Positions 19,257 through 27,089 of a DNA stretch of 64,000 nucleotides are shown one piece after another (within the stretch, counting starts at the first letter, position 1; each line of letters begins with the position of its first letter). The notes below the pieces were generated by a model. That model saw only the letters and a list, made by a program, of their open reading frames with translations, made no database searches and was not told the DNA's origin. The translations under genes and the position numbers were made by a program. Origin of the DNA: Lysinibacter cavernae (GTDB lineage: Bacteria > Actinomycetota > Actinomycetes > Actinomycetales > Microbacteriaceae); assembly GCF_011758565.1 (NCBI RefSeq), contig NZ_JAAMOX010000001.1, positions 558,001-622,000 on the forward strand. Reading direction: 5' to 3'.

Positions 19257-19294
19257 CGGTTCGTGGGGTGCAAATGATTGCGCCCCACGAACCG
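19257..19294. terminator. 17-base-arm hairpin between sseA and sufE
   Basis: CGGTTCGTGGGGTGCAA (19257-19273) pairs with 19278-19294 over 17 positions (one G-T wobble) around the loop ATGA. There is no T-run. It lies 22 bases after the sseA stop and 32 bases before the sufE start; it may attenuate or stabilise the sseA transcript. The core TCGTGGGGTGC also occurs in the acnA terminator. Confidence 0.55.
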
Positions 19295-19316
19295 AATGGT
19301 GTGGAAACTGGTCTGG

Positions 19317-20213
19317 CTAAGCCGGAACTTCTCCGCGGGCTTCGCCCTTTACGATGGGGACGCGAACCGCGCTGCCCCATTCGGTCCACGAACCGTCGTA
19401 GTTGCGAACGTTGTCGAACCCGAGCAGGTGGGTGAGCACAAACCAGGTGTGGCTTGAACGCTCGCCGATGCGGCAGTACACCACAACGTCGTCGCCCTCG
19501 CTCAGGCCAGCACCGTCACGGTAGAGGGCGTTGAGCTCATCGAGGGGACGGAAGGTTCCGTCTTCGGCCGCAGCCTTTGCCCACGGCACGCTCGCAGCGG
19601 TGGGGATGTGGCCGGCGCGCAGCGAGCTTTCTTCCGGGTAGTTTGGCATCGTGGTTCGGAGACCCGTGTATTCCTCAGGGCCGCGAACGTCGATGAGTGG
19701 CTTGCCAAGATGGGCAAGTACGTCTTCCTTGTATGCGCGGATGGCAGGATCGTTGCGTTCGATCACTGGGTACTCGACAGGAGTCGGCGTTGGCACCTCA
19801 TTGGTGATTGGGCGGCCTTCTGCGATCCATTTATCGCGGCCTCCGTTGAGGAGTCGAACATCCTCGTGACCAAAGAGCGTGAACACCCAGAGTGCGTATG
19901 CAGCCCACCAGTTGCTCTTGTCACCGTATATGACGACGGTCGTGTGGCGACTGATGCCCTTTTCTCCGAGGAGGGCGGCAAACGCTTCGCCGCCGACGTA
20001 GTCGCGCACGACGGGGTCGTTCAGGTCAGTGTGCCAGTCGATCTTCACGGCGCCAGGAATGTGTCCGGTTTCGTAGAGGAGCACGTCTTCGTCAGATTCC
20101 ACGACCACAAGGTTTTCGCGACCAAGGTTCTGTTCGAGCCACTCGGTGCTTACCAGGCGTTCAGGATGCGCGTACCCCGCAAGCTCTGAAGCGCTGTCAA
20201 CCTCTATAGACAT
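19317..20213 (-). CDS. sseA: Thiosulfate sulfurtransferase (two-domain rhodanese)
   Basis: This 298-residue tandem rhodanese transfers sulfane sulfur from thiosulfate or 3-mercaptopyruvate. The N-terminal inactive domain contains [14 protein letters not shown]; the C-terminal active domain has [17 protein letters not shown] and the catalytic loop CRIGERSS with Cys247. CxxGxR is the thiosulfate-type loop in actinobacterial SseA. The ATG has GGAGG 4 bases upstream. It is divergent from zapE, with sufE following on the same strand. Confidence 0.95.
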   Translation of the reverse strand: MSIEVDSASELAGYAHPERLVSTEWLEQNLGRENLVVVESDEDVLLYETGHIPGAVKIDWHTDLNDPVVRDYVGGEAFAALLGEKGISRHTTVVIYGDKSNWWAAYALWVFTLFGHEDVRLLNGGRDKWIAEGRPITNEVPTPTPVEYPVIERNDPAIRAYKEDVLAHLGKPLIDVRGPEEYTGLRTTMPNYPEESSLRAGHIPTAASVPWAKAAAEDGTFRPLDELNALYRDGAGLSEGDDVVVYCRIGERSSHTWFVLTHLLGFDNVRNYDGSWTEWGSAVRVPIVKGEARGEVPA

Positions 20214-20357
20214 GTTTCCTCCGTAAGTGTTGATACTGCAATAACGGCACTAGGCTACTCCTGTGGCCGCGCTACGAATCTACGCGAAACCCCTGTGTTT
20301 TTCATGTCGGCCGTAGTCTTACGAAACATAACTTGCTCGCATACCACCCTTAGGTTA

Positions 20358-21395
20358 ATGGATACCAACCCGCTGCTCACAATGACCCGCCTTGTCGATC
20401 GCACGCCTGGAGTCTCAGGACCAGAAATCGTGCGCAACTTGGTTCCGCCACCGCAGTTTGCCGACGCGACATTTGACAGTTACCGGCCAGATCCAAATTT
20501 TCCGTCGCAAGCCGAAACCGTCGCGCGTCTTCGTAACTTTGGTTCCGCCAAAAAGGTCAAGTCCGGTGGATTCTTCAGTAAGAAGAAGGTCGTGAATGAG
20601 GACGCGGATAAAGGCGTCTATCTCGATGGTGGCTTTGGTGTTGGCAAGACCCATATGCTCGCGGCGCTATGGCACCAGGCACAAGGGCCAAAGTATTTTG
20701 GCACGTTCATCGAGTACACGGCCCTCGTTGGTGCGCTTGGCTACGCCGCTGCAGTCGAGGCGCTCAAGGGCGCATCCCTTATCTGCATCGACGAGTTCGA
20801 GCTTGATGATCCGGGCGACACGATGATTATGACCCGCTTGCTTGGTGCGTTGACGGCCGGAGGGACGCGTATCGCCGCGACATCCAATACGCCGCCAAAC
20901 GCACTCGGGGAGGGACGCTTTGCCGCGGCAGATTTCCTCCGGGAAATTCAGGCCCTTGCCTCAAACTTCGTGACCATCCGCATTGACGGCACCGATTACC
21001 GTCAGCGAGATCTTGACGGACACGCAAGAGTCACTCCAGACGCCGAGTTCGAGGATGCCGTTGCGACCCAGGTTGCCGCGGGCAAAACGGTCACCGTGGA
21101 TGAGTTTGATGAACTCATGGCTCATCTGGCAAAGATTCATCCGTCGAGCTATGTGCGTTTGCTTGACGGCATCGACGTGATTGCGCTTCGCAACGTCACC
21201 GAGTTTGACGACCAGACCGGTGCGCTTCGTTTGGTTGCTTTTATTGACCGAGTGTATGACGCGCAGATTCCGATCATTGCATCCGGCGTTCCTCTCGACC
21301 AGGTGTTTGGGGGAGGAATGCTGAACGGCGGATATCGCAAGAAGTATCTCCGGTCGATGTCTCGTATGAACGCGTTGACCTCCGAGCTGGCCTAA
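20358..21395 (+). CDS. zapE: Cell division protein ZapE (AFG1-like ATPase)
   Basis: This 345-residue P-loop ATPase of the ZapE/AFG1 family destabilises or positions FtsZ rings in proteobacteria; actinobacterial members are less studied. Walker A is GGFGVGKTH (about residue 95) and Walker B LICIDEFEL, followed by TSNTPP and the arginine-bearing RGLLAGRFAAADFLREI-like region (LGEGRFAAADFLREI). The C-terminal sensor segment contains VPLDQVF. The ATG at 20358 is used; another at 20382 (MTRLVDRTPG) is possible because neither has a clear ribosome site. A TAGGTT at 20351-20356 sits too close to the first ATG to be its -10 box. Confidence 0.9.
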   Translation: MDTNPLLTMTRLVDRTPGVSGPEIVRNLVPPPQFADATFDSYRPDPNFPSQAETVARLRNFGSAKKVKSGGFFSKKKVVNEDADKGVYLDGGFGVGKTHMLAALWHQAQGPKYFGTFIEYTALVGALGYAAAVEALKGASLICIDEFELDDPGDTMIMTRLLGALTAGGTRIAATSNTPPNALGEGRFAAADFLREIQALASNFVTIRIDGTDYRQRDLDGHARVTPDAEFEDAVATQVAAGKTVTVDEFDELMAHLAKIHPSSYVRLLDGIDVIALRNVTEFDDQTGALRLVAFIDRVYDAQIPIIASGVPLDQVFGGGMLNGGYRKKYLRSMSRMNALTSELA

Positions 21396-21406
21396 CCAGT
21401 TCGCTT

Positions 21407-21450
21407 CCACAACATCCACCCAGCCACTCCGGCTTGGGTGGATGTTGTGG
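21407..21450. terminator. Perfect 16-base-arm hairpin after zapE
   Basis: CCACAACATCCACCCA (21407-21422) is perfectly complementary to 21435-21450 with a 12-base loop. It begins 11 bases after the zapE stop and lacks a T-run, resembling the T-less terminators common in Actinobacteria. Confidence 0.6.
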
Positions 21451-21479
21451 TTAACCCTGACGCGGTTTGGCGATCGAGG

Positions 21480-21525
21480 TCGCAAAAGATGCTCCGTTTT
21501 GCGCCAATAGGAGCATTTTTTGCGA
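21480..21525. repeat. Second long inverted repeat after zapE
   Basis: TCGCAAAAGATGCTCC (21480-21495) pairs with 21510-21525 over 16 positions (one G-T wobble), loop 14 bases. Its role is unclear: second terminator, operator or mobile-element remnant. Confidence 0.5.
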
Positions 21526-21587
21526 TCTCAATCTTTGACCTCTGTTACGACCTCTCGCGACGAATCGGCACAGGTCGCGTTGACCAC

Positions 21588-21635
21588 GAAACAGAGTTGT
21601 TACATGAATGGGGCATCGCGTTACGCGACGGAAAC
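21588..21635. promoter_or_regulatory. Candidate GlnR boxes upstream of amtB
   Basis: GAAAC-N6-GTTAC (21588-21603) and GTTAC-N6-GAAAC (21620-21635) match the actinobacterial GlnR pattern of GTnAC and GAAAC half-sites with 6-base spacing. A further GTTAC lies at 21544-21548. They sit 163-211 bases before the ammonium transporter, a classic nitrogen-regulated gene. Confidence 0.55.
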
Positions 21636-21798
21636 ACGGGCCGCCGTCAGCCGAAACACATGAGGAACATGCTGTAACAGACGCCTCAACCACGATCAGC
21701 GCCTCAGCAAACGGTTCGACAGAATCACTGAGCACTTATGGGGTCGTCGAGTTTTGAACCACGTACATAACCACGTTTCACAACCACAAGAGGTTCTC

Positions 21799-23013
21799 AT
21801 GGACACAACAGTTTGGACACTCACATCGGCGGCACTTGTGCTGCTTATGACGCCGGGGCTCGCGTTCTTCTACGGCGGACTGGTCAAGGCCAAGTCGGTC
21901 GTCAGCATGATGATGCTGAGCTTTGGAGCCCTCGGGCTTGTTGCCGTGCTCTGGATCCTGTACGGCTCAAGCATGTCAGCCATTACGAGCGGCAACGTGT
22001 GGGCGTTCTCAGGAAATCCCTTCGCTAACTTCGGCCAGGCTGGCGTTTCGGGGGAGGACCTCATCGGGGTCGCATACGGCTCGACCTTTGCGATCATCAC
22101 CACCGCCTTGATCTCTGGAGCGATTGCCGACCGCGCAAAATTTGGTTCATGGATGATCTTTGCCGGTGTCTGGGCCACGCTCGTGTATTTCCCTGTCGCG
22201 GCATGGGTCTGGGGAGGCGGATGGATCTCAAACCTTGGTGACCTCATGGGCGGACTGCCCGCTGTGATCGATTACGCGGGTGGTACGGCGGTGCACATTA
22301 ACGCGGGTGCGGCAGCTTTGGCCCTTGCGATCGTGCTTGGCAAGCGTGTTGGCTTCCAGAAAGGCATCACACAGCCACACAACGTTCCGCTCGTACTTAT
22401 GGGTGCTGCGCTGCTCTGGTTCGGCTGGTTCGGTTTCAACGCCGGCGCAGCCAGCGAGCCGGGAGAGGCAGGACTCATCTTCCTGAACACAATCGCCGCA
22501 CCTGCCGCGGCCATCCTTGGCTGGATCATCGTTGAGAAGTTCAAGGATGGAAAGGCAACGTCGGTTGGAGCAGTTTCAGGAGCCGTAGCCGGTCTTGTTG
22601 CAATTACCCCGGCCTGCGCAAACCTCACTCCAGGTTGGGCGCTGCTGCTTGGTCTCATTGCCGGTGCCGTGTGTGCCGTCGCGATCGACCTGAAGTTCAA
22701 GCTCGGCTACGATGACTCACTTGATGTTGTTGGTCTCCACTTGGTCGCCGGCATCATCGGAACGCTGTACCTCGGATTCTTTGCGACCGACACCGGCCTG
22801 TTTGTTGGCGGAGACTTTGGTCAGCTCGTGGTCCAGTCGATAAGCGTCCTGGCTATCGTCATTTACTCCTTCGTGGTGGCGTTTGTGATCGGTACGGTGA
22901 TTCAGAAGACCATTGGCTTCCGGGTCACCACCCAGGATGAGGTGGCTGGTATTGACAGCATTGTGCACGGCGAGGAAGGCTACTCGCTCGAAGCACAACC
23001 TGCTCGTGTCTAG
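21799..23013 (+). CDS. amtB: Ammonium transporter Amt
   Basis: This 404-residue, roughly 11-helix ammonium channel has PGLAFFYGGLVK at the start of the first helices, the pore twin histidines at His166 (GGTAVHINAG) and His314 (VVGLHLVAGIIG), and the GFNAG segment after WFGWF. It imports ammonium or ammonia at low nitrogen. The ATG at 21799 has AAGAGG just upstream; 15 in-frame codons further up are not coding-like. In many actinobacteria glnK and glnD follow amtB, but here a terminator-like hairpin and a RarD-type permease follow. GlnR-type sites upstream suggest nitrogen control. Confidence 0.96.
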   Translation: MDTTVWTLTSAALVLLMTPGLAFFYGGLVKAKSVVSMMMLSFGALGLVAVLWILYGSSMSAITSGNVWAFSGNPFANFGQAGVSGEDLIGVAYGSTFAIITTALISGAIADRAKFGSWMIFAGVWATLVYFPVAAWVWGGGWISNLGDLMGGLPAVIDYAGGTAVHINAGAAALALAIVLGKRVGFQKGITQPHNVPLVLMGAALLWFGWFGFNAGAASEPGEAGLIFLNTIAAPAAAILGWIIVEKFKDGKATSVGAVSGAVAGLVAITPACANLTPGWALLLGLIAGAVCAVAIDLKFKLGYDDSLDVVGLHLVAGIIGTLYLGFFATDTGLFVGGDFGQLVVQSISVLAIVIYSFVVAFVIGTVIQKTIGFRVTTQDEVAGIDSIVHGEEGYSLEAQPARV

Positions 23014-23025
23014 TTACTGACTACG

Positions 23026-23061
23026 GTGCCCGGCGGCTGGTCCTCAGACCCCGCCGGGCAC
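23026..23061 (+). terminator. Hairpin after amtB
   Basis: GTGCCCGGCGG (23026-23036) is perfectly complementary to 23051-23061 with a 14-base loop. It is followed by a mixed, weakly T-containing tail, which fits termination of the single amtB transcript. Confidence 0.6.
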
Positions 23062-23116
23062 TGTTGCGTTATGGCGCGTTTTACTATTTGGGTGGAAGTA
23101 GGCCACCATCGTAGGT

Positions 23117-24043
23117 GTGACCGATTCTTCCCCAGTAATTCCAGCCGCAAACCCCCTGGGGCGAGGCGTCGTTGTTTCCGTGTTGGCCTCGGTTCTCTTC
23201 GGGTTTCTGTACTATTTCTCGACGCTGCTGCACCCGCTTTCGGGTGAGGATGTTTTCGGTTGGAGAATGACAGCGACGTTCCCGTTTATGACGCTGTTTC
23301 TTGTGCTTTCAGGCCAGTGGGGGATGGTTTGGGATGCCGTCCGACGGGTCGCCGGCAACTGGCGCCTCATCCCAGTTGTGCTCTTCACCAGCACGATGAT
23401 GGGGTTTCAGCTCTGGATCTTCTTGTGGGGTCCGGTTGTTGGGCGGGCCCTTCCCGTGTCGCAGGGCTACTTTCTGCTTCCGCTGGTCATGGTCGTGGTT
23501 GGCAGGGTGTTGTACAAGGACAAGCTCACGGTATTGCAGTTGTGTGCTGCGCTCCTTGCCGCGGTTGGCGTCGGCCACGAACTCATAGCGACGGGTGGAC
23601 TTTCCTGGGAAACCATGCTGGTTGCGTTTGGCTATCCGCTGTATTTCATCGTGCGGCGGCATTTCAAGACCGATAATCTCGGCGGTCTCTGGATGGACAT
23701 GGCGCTTATCTTTCCCGTTGCTATTGCCTTCGTTGTGTTTGGGCAGGCCGGGTTCGGGGTGTTTGGCGAGCATCCAGACTTGTACTGGAAAATCGTCGTT
23801 CTTGGCGCAGTGAGCGCCGCGGCACTCAGCTGCTATATCTTGGCGAGTAAGTATCTCGACTTCAGCCTGTTTGGCCTACTGAGTTATCTTGAGCCGGTCC
23901 TGCTGCTCGTGGTTGCCCTTCTGCTGGGCGAAACCATCAAGGGTGAGGAGTGGTTCACTCAGGCCCCTATTTGGGTCGCTGTTGGCCTCCTGGCGGTCGA
24001 TGGGGTTCGCCAGGTGCTTGCCCGTCGCAAACGGATCGTCTAA
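23117..24043 (+). CDS. rarD: RarD-like EamA family transporter
   Basis: This 308-residue protein has about ten hydrophobic helices and the drug/metabolite transporter layout. Signature pieces of the RarD branch are FGFLYYFSTLLHPLSGEDVFGWRM near the N-terminus and the second-repeat LSYLEPVLLLVVALLLGE. RarD was named for chloramphenicol resistance, but the substrate is usually unknown. The start is GTG at 23117 with little ribosome-site sequence (GTAGG). It stands alone between the amtB terminator and a reverse-strand remnant gene. Confidence 0.85.
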   Translation: MTDSSPVIPAANPLGRGVVVSVLASVLFGFLYYFSTLLHPLSGEDVFGWRMTATFPFMTLFLVLSGQWGMVWDAVRRVAGNWRLIPVVLFTSTMMGFQLWIFLWGPVVGRALPVSQGYFLLPLVMVVVGRVLYKDKLTVLQLCAALLAAVGVGHELIATGGLSWETMLVAFGYPLYFIVRRHFKTDNLGGLWMDMALIFPVAIAFVVFGQAGFGVFGEHPDLYWKIVVLGAVSAAALSCYILASKYLDFSLFGLLSYLEPVLLLVVALLLGETIKGEEWFTQAPIWVAVGLLAVDGVRQVLARRKRIV

Positions 24044-24100
24044 GCAAGGCGAGTCGAACCCGGTCTGCCAACTGGCACGACGCAGGATGTGCCACCGTAG

Positions 24101-24379
24101 TTAGCCGATAAGCGCCCTGACGGACTCGAGTTTGGACTTGTCATCAACGGAAACCGCAATCATGCCTGAACGGGCAAACGACTCAGCCGTCATGCCCATG
24201 CCCGACAGCATTCGACGAAGCTCGTGAACGCCTCCCCGTTGGGGAACTCGTAAATCTGAGTGCGGGTGCCCTCGAACGTGCCGGATCCGTACGAAGTAGC
24301 AAATGGCGCGGTCTTTCCTGCCGCTCATGAGATGCGATGCTGTAGGAATCTGGGCGGTGACAAGGAGACGCTTATGCAT
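24101..24379 (-). pseudogene. Small unknown gene with a frame-shifted middle segment
   Basis: The frame from ATG 24379 (AAAGG 5 bases upstream) to 24101 is open for 92 codons. Its ends look like real protein (MHKRLLVTAQIPTASHL and a C-terminus with SFARSGMIAVSVDDKSKLE), but the centre, about 24225-24315, is Arg/His/Pro-rich and unnatural. Over that stretch the neighbouring frame reads GSGTFEGTRTQIYEFPNG then EAFTSFVE, which looks coding and joins the C-terminus well. The simplest reading is two compensating indels that left the frame open with a scrambled centre, or two sequencing errors. I do not recognise the family. Confidence 0.45.
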
Positions 24380-24463
24380 GGAAGCCTTTCGTGGAAAGCG
24401 CGCTGCCAACTACGCCAATCGCCCGTGACTGTGTATCAAACAGCTGCCTGAGCGTAGTAAGAA

Positions 24464-25483
24464 TCAGTCTCCGTCTTCGATCTCGGGAGCAGGGGCGAGA
24501 CCGCTGTTGATGACACGGTTGAGTTCTTGCGACTTGGCATCCAATTCCAACAGCCTGTCGCGCAAGCCGTTATAGGTCTCGACGTCTGTCTCAAGCTGCG
24601 CACGCGTCGTTTCGAGGGCAACTCGACGTTCCTCGAGGGGCGCCTTCTCGGAAGCGAATTGCGTCGCCGTTCGAAAATCCCCGGCCGCCGCTCGCTCATT
24701 GAACGAAAGGATGTCGGCATTCAGCTGAGTCACGTCGGTTTGATACGTAGCGCTCCGTGATTCGATGGAATCTCCGAGTTCCTTCATCTGGGCCTCAATG
24801 TCGGTGGCCTCCGATTGGATGGCGGTGAAGACCGAGTGGTAACTCTCGAAGAGGTCGAGGATCACAGACCGCGAGGTGAAGTATTTTGCGTAGTGTTCTT
24901 CGAGTTCGGGGGAGAGATCAGCGACTTCAGTTCCCAATACCGAGTGCAACTCATTGACGAAACTCGCATGCGGGAGATTTGCGTAAACCTGCATTCGCTC
25001 TTCGATTTCCGGATGTTCAGGCTTCAAGCGTTCATATTCTGCTTCAAGTTCGTTATTAACCTGCTCTTGTTCCCCGGCAGACAACCGCGAGTAGGTCGCG
25101 TGCAACAGTTCGTGGGCAGCAGTCACTTCAACGATGCCGTCAAGACGTTCATCGTCGACCTTGAATAGGTGGATGCGCGAACCGGTGAAACAACCAAGCA
25201 CGTGGCCTTCGTCGCTGTGGTCTACGTTGAGGCACTGCTCGTTGAAGCGCTGGCTTGACTCAAGTGTTGGTGCCGAGGCGAGGAATGCCGTCGTGCCTTC
25301 GCCCGTGAGCTGGAGCCTGTTCTGCACCGCAGTGACTTCGGCAGTCGGCGTGAAGCCCCAGATGGTGAACTGATCTTCGATGGCTTGCTTATTGGAAAAG
25401 CCGAGGAATACGAGCGCACCCAGGATCACCGCAACGATGATGAGTACCGGAATGCGTTTAGATCTTGGGGAATCGACTGTCAT
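24464..25483 (-). CDS. Membrane-anchored HELLH-motif protein with coiled coil
   Basis: This 339-residue protein has a short basic N-terminus, one transmembrane helix at about residues 11-30, then an extracytoplasmic domain with the zinc-protease motif H124-E-L-L-H128 (EVTAAHELLHATYSRL) and downstream NELHSVLGTE, whose Glu residues could give a third ligand. Two cysteines (Cys84, Cys98) flank the approach to the motif and may form a disulfide. Residues ~215-330 are helical and heptad-like, a coiled coil. The family is not named to my knowledge; a metallopeptidase or a cell-envelope binding role is inference. It is followed by the frame-shifted small gene on the same strand. Confidence 0.7.
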   Translation of the reverse strand: MTVDSPRSKRIPVLIIVAVILGALVFLGFSNKQAIEDQFTIWGFTPTAEVTAVQNRLQLTGEGTTAFLASAPTLESSQRFNEQCLNVDHSDEGHVLGCFTGSRIHLFKVDDERLDGIVEVTAAHELLHATYSRLSAGEQEQVNNELEAEYERLKPEHPEIEERMQVYANLPHASFVNELHSVLGTEVADLSPELEEHYAKYFTSRSVILDLFESYHSVFTAIQSEATDIEAQMKELGDSIESRSATYQTDVTQLNADILSFNERAAAGDFRTATQFASEKAPLEERRVALETTRAQLETDVETYNGLRDRLLELDAKSQELNRVINSGLAPAPEIEDGD

Positions 25484-25615
25484 GGTAAATCAATTATGTC
25501 GGAGCAGCCCAAAGAAGGCTGAAAAAACGCGGGTTTCAAAAAAGTTTTGTTCTCGATTTTGTATCTGGCATGTTCTTCCTATAGAGTTTCTCAAGTACCC
25601 GAGAGGGTGCAAGTT

Positions 25616-25687
25616 GCGGATGTGGCGCAGTGGTAGCGCATCACCTTGCCAAGGTGAGGGTCGCGAGTTCGAATCTCGTCATCCGCT
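25616..25687 (+). tRNA. tRNA-Gly (GCC)
   Basis: A 7-pair acceptor stem (GCGGATG with CATCCGC), an anticodon stem with loop TTGCCAA (anticodon GCC) and a T-arm containing GTTCGAATC are all present. CCA is not encoded. It is the first of a three-tRNA cluster. Confidence 0.95.
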
Positions 25688-25735
25688 CGAGTGAGTCTAG
25701 TAAACCGACTAGACCGCTGGTGGTAGTTCCACGAC

Positions 25736-25806
25736 GGTGGCGTGGCCGAGAGGCGAGGCAGCGGCCTGCAAAGCCGTCTACACGGGTTCGAATCCCGTCG
25801 CCACCT
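25736..25806 (+). tRNA. tRNA-Cys (GCA)
   Basis: The acceptor stem GGTGGCG pairs with CGCCACC. The anticodon loop CTGCAAA gives GCA, and the T-arm has GTTCGAATC. It has a discriminator T (U73), as expected for tRNA-Cys. Confidence 0.95.
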
Positions 25807-25823
25807 CCAATACCACTCACTTT

Positions 25824-25895
25824 GGGCGATTGGCGCAGCGGTAGCGCGCTTCCCTGACACGGAAGAGGTCGCTGGTTCGATCCCAGTATCGCCCA
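25824..25895 (+). tRNA. tRNA-Val (GAC)
   Basis: The acceptor stem GGGCGAT pairs with ATCGCCC. The anticodon loop CTGACAC gives GAC, and the T-arm has GTTCGATCC. It is followed by CCA (25896-25898), which may be encoded, and then by a terminator. Confidence 0.95.
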
Positions 25896-25907
25896 CCAAA
25901 AAGAAAC

Positions 25908-25940
25908 AGGAAGTGCAATATGCACTTCCTTTTCTTGTTT
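25908..25940 (+). terminator. Rho-independent terminator of the tRNA cluster
   Basis: AGGAAGTGCA (25908-25917) pairs perfectly with 25921-25930 around the loop ATA, followed by TTTTCTTGTTT. Confidence 0.9.
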
Positions 25941-26098
25941 AACAGTGATGCATGGTTAGTTTCTCCTTGAACTTGGGGAGGCAGGTTCTGCAACGAGAAT
26001 TTGCTTGTGTTCACGGGGCGTCTCGGAAACCTGAACAACAGCTCGGTCATCAATCGGTTCCAGACAGTGCACTCGAGCGATTTGCGCAGAATGAGTTT

Positions 26099-26171
26099 GG
26101 CTGAAACTCCTCCATCGTTGCTACTCCCGAAGCGAGCTCCCGGAGTAGCAACGATGCAGAGGGGCTGAAAC
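26099..26171. repeat. Perfect 15-base-arm palindrome flanked by 9-base direct repeats
   Basis: CATCGTTGCTACTCC (26113-26127) is perfectly complementary to 26142-26156, loop 14 bases. The direct repeat GGCTGAAAC lies on both sides (26099-26107 and 26163-26171). It sits just past the stop of the TetR gene. It could be a terminator for that gene or a small palindromic element with a duplicated target. Confidence 0.5.
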
Positions 26172-26185
26172 GTTGTCAGGCGAGG

Positions 26186-26812
26186 CTAAGAGATTGCCCG
26201 CGGCGTTTGTTCGGCAAGCTCAAGTCGCTTCTTGTCTGTGACCATGCCTGGAAGCAAGATGTCCCACATTGCCATGATGCGGCCGTCGAGATCCTCGAGG
26301 TTGCTGTAGACCATCGAAACCGTTTGGATGCCGGTGAACGCGGAAATGACAAAACTCGCAAATGCCTCAGGATCAACGGTTGATCGGATGTCGCCGTCGT
26401 CAATGGCCTGCGCCACCAGCGCAGCAACGGGCGCACCCCATTCCGCGTAGGTTTTTGAGATCGGGTCGCCGTAGACACCAAGCTCGACGGCAATGCGCAT
26501 TGACGCGTAAAACAGGGCGTTGCCCTTGATCAGTGCGCAAATGCCGTAGGAGATCTCGATCATCGTGTCGAACGCAGAGAGATCTTTCCCGAGCATTTCT
26601 GCCTGGAGCGCGTCATAGGTTGCTTGTTGTTCGTCAATGACGGCCCTCGCGAGGTCTTCTTTTGACTTGAAGTGGAAGTACATCGCTCCTTTGGTGATGC
26701 CTGCTATTGACGTAACATCCGCGATGTTTGCCGCGGCAAAACCGTGCTCGACGAAGACTTGTGACGCGGCGTTGACGATATTCTGGCGAGTAATTATTGC
26801 TCGTTGTTGCAT
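26186..26812 (-). CDS. TetR family regulator resembling gamma-butyrolactone receptors (ScbR/ArpA type)
   Basis: This 208-residue protein has a TetR HTH at about residues 8-50 (TRQNIVNAASQVFVEHGFAA, then ITKGAMYFHFKSKEDLA). The HTH sequence and especially the C-terminal segment FTGIQTVSMVYSNLEDLDGR with ILLPGM closely resemble the Streptomyces ScbR/BarA autoregulator receptors, which bind diffusible butanolides and release DNA. Whether this protein binds such a ligand is not shown; orphan pseudo-receptors exist. The ATG at 26812 matches the family start; earlier codons do not. A palindrome (GTGTGC/GCACAC, 26842-26860) lies upstream as a possible operator. It is divergent from the guanidinium exporter. 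Confidence 0.8.
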   Translation of the reverse strand: MQQRAIITRQNIVNAASQVFVEHGFAAANIADVTSIAGITKGAMYFHFKSKEDLARAVIDEQQATYDALQAEMLGKDLSAFDTMIEISYGICALIKGNALFYASMRIAVELGVYGDPISKTYAEWGAPVAALVAQAIDDGDIRSTVDPEAFASFVISAFTGIQTVSMVYSNLEDLDGRIMAMWDILLPGMVTDKKRLELAEQTPRAIS

Positions 26813-26841
26813 GATGAAATTGGGACCCTTATAAGTAACGG

Positions 26842-26860
26842 GTGTGCGTGTATTGCACAC
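26842..26860. promoter_or_regulatory. Candidate operator of the TetR regulator
   Basis: Perfect 6-base arms GTGTGC (26842-26847) and GCACAC (26855-26860) with a 7-base centre lie 30 bases upstream of the tetR start. A TTATAA-like -10 lies between them and the start. Autoregulation is typical of the family. Confidence 0.4.
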
Positions 26861-27048
26861 ACGAGGAGATGTTGGCCCGCCCCTACACGAAACCTAACAA
26901 GTACTTAGTTTACGTCGTCGCACTTAGATATCCAACATATTTCGCCGCATCTATGCCGTCTCTCAGCAATCCTGTGCGTTTGCTATTTATCGCCGCAAAG
27001 TCGGGATAGCTTGCTAATATTGAACTCAGGTCTGAATTCCATCAGGCC

Positions 27049-27089
27049 CCGGACGACGGATCAGTACCCGGAACGCGACAAGACTGGCC
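27049..27089 (+). ncRNA. Guanidine-III riboswitch (ykkC-III)
   Basis: The sequence keeps the ykkC-III elements in order: CCGGACGA (27049-27056), GTACCCGG (27064-27071) and GACAAGAC (27077-27084). The two pseudoknot helices can form: CCGG 27049-27052 with CCGG 27068-27071, and TCAGT 27061-27065 with ACTGG 27083-27087. The pairing bases in the second helix differ from the well-studied actinobacterial example, as expected for a conserved structure. The Shine-Dalgarno AGGAG (27090-27094) follows at once, so control is probably at translation initiation. Confidence 0.85.

Larger units (their letters stand above)
21396..21798. other. 403-base gap with two palindromes and GlnR-type sites, no gene
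   Basis: The first ~130 bases hold two adjacent long inverted repeats (21407-21450 and 21480-21525). The next part holds GTTAC/GAAAC half-sites typical of GlnR (21544-21635). A short in-frame stretch at 21438-21677 is open but has no ribosome site and covers these structures, so I do not call it a gene. Confidence 0.7.

Noticed and set aside
19225-19389. N-terminal extension of SufE
   Set aside because: It reads through the sseA-sufE hairpin and into the end of sseA; the family start is MSDTT at 19224.
21438-21677. 79-codon forward frame before amtB
   Set aside because: It spans two palindromes and the GlnR-type sites, with no ribosome site; better explained as regulatory DNA.
25616-25895. 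Three spaced similar units as a CRISPR array
   Set aside because: They are tRNA-Gly, tRNA-Cys and tRNA-Val; no repeat-spacer pattern exists anywhere in the window.
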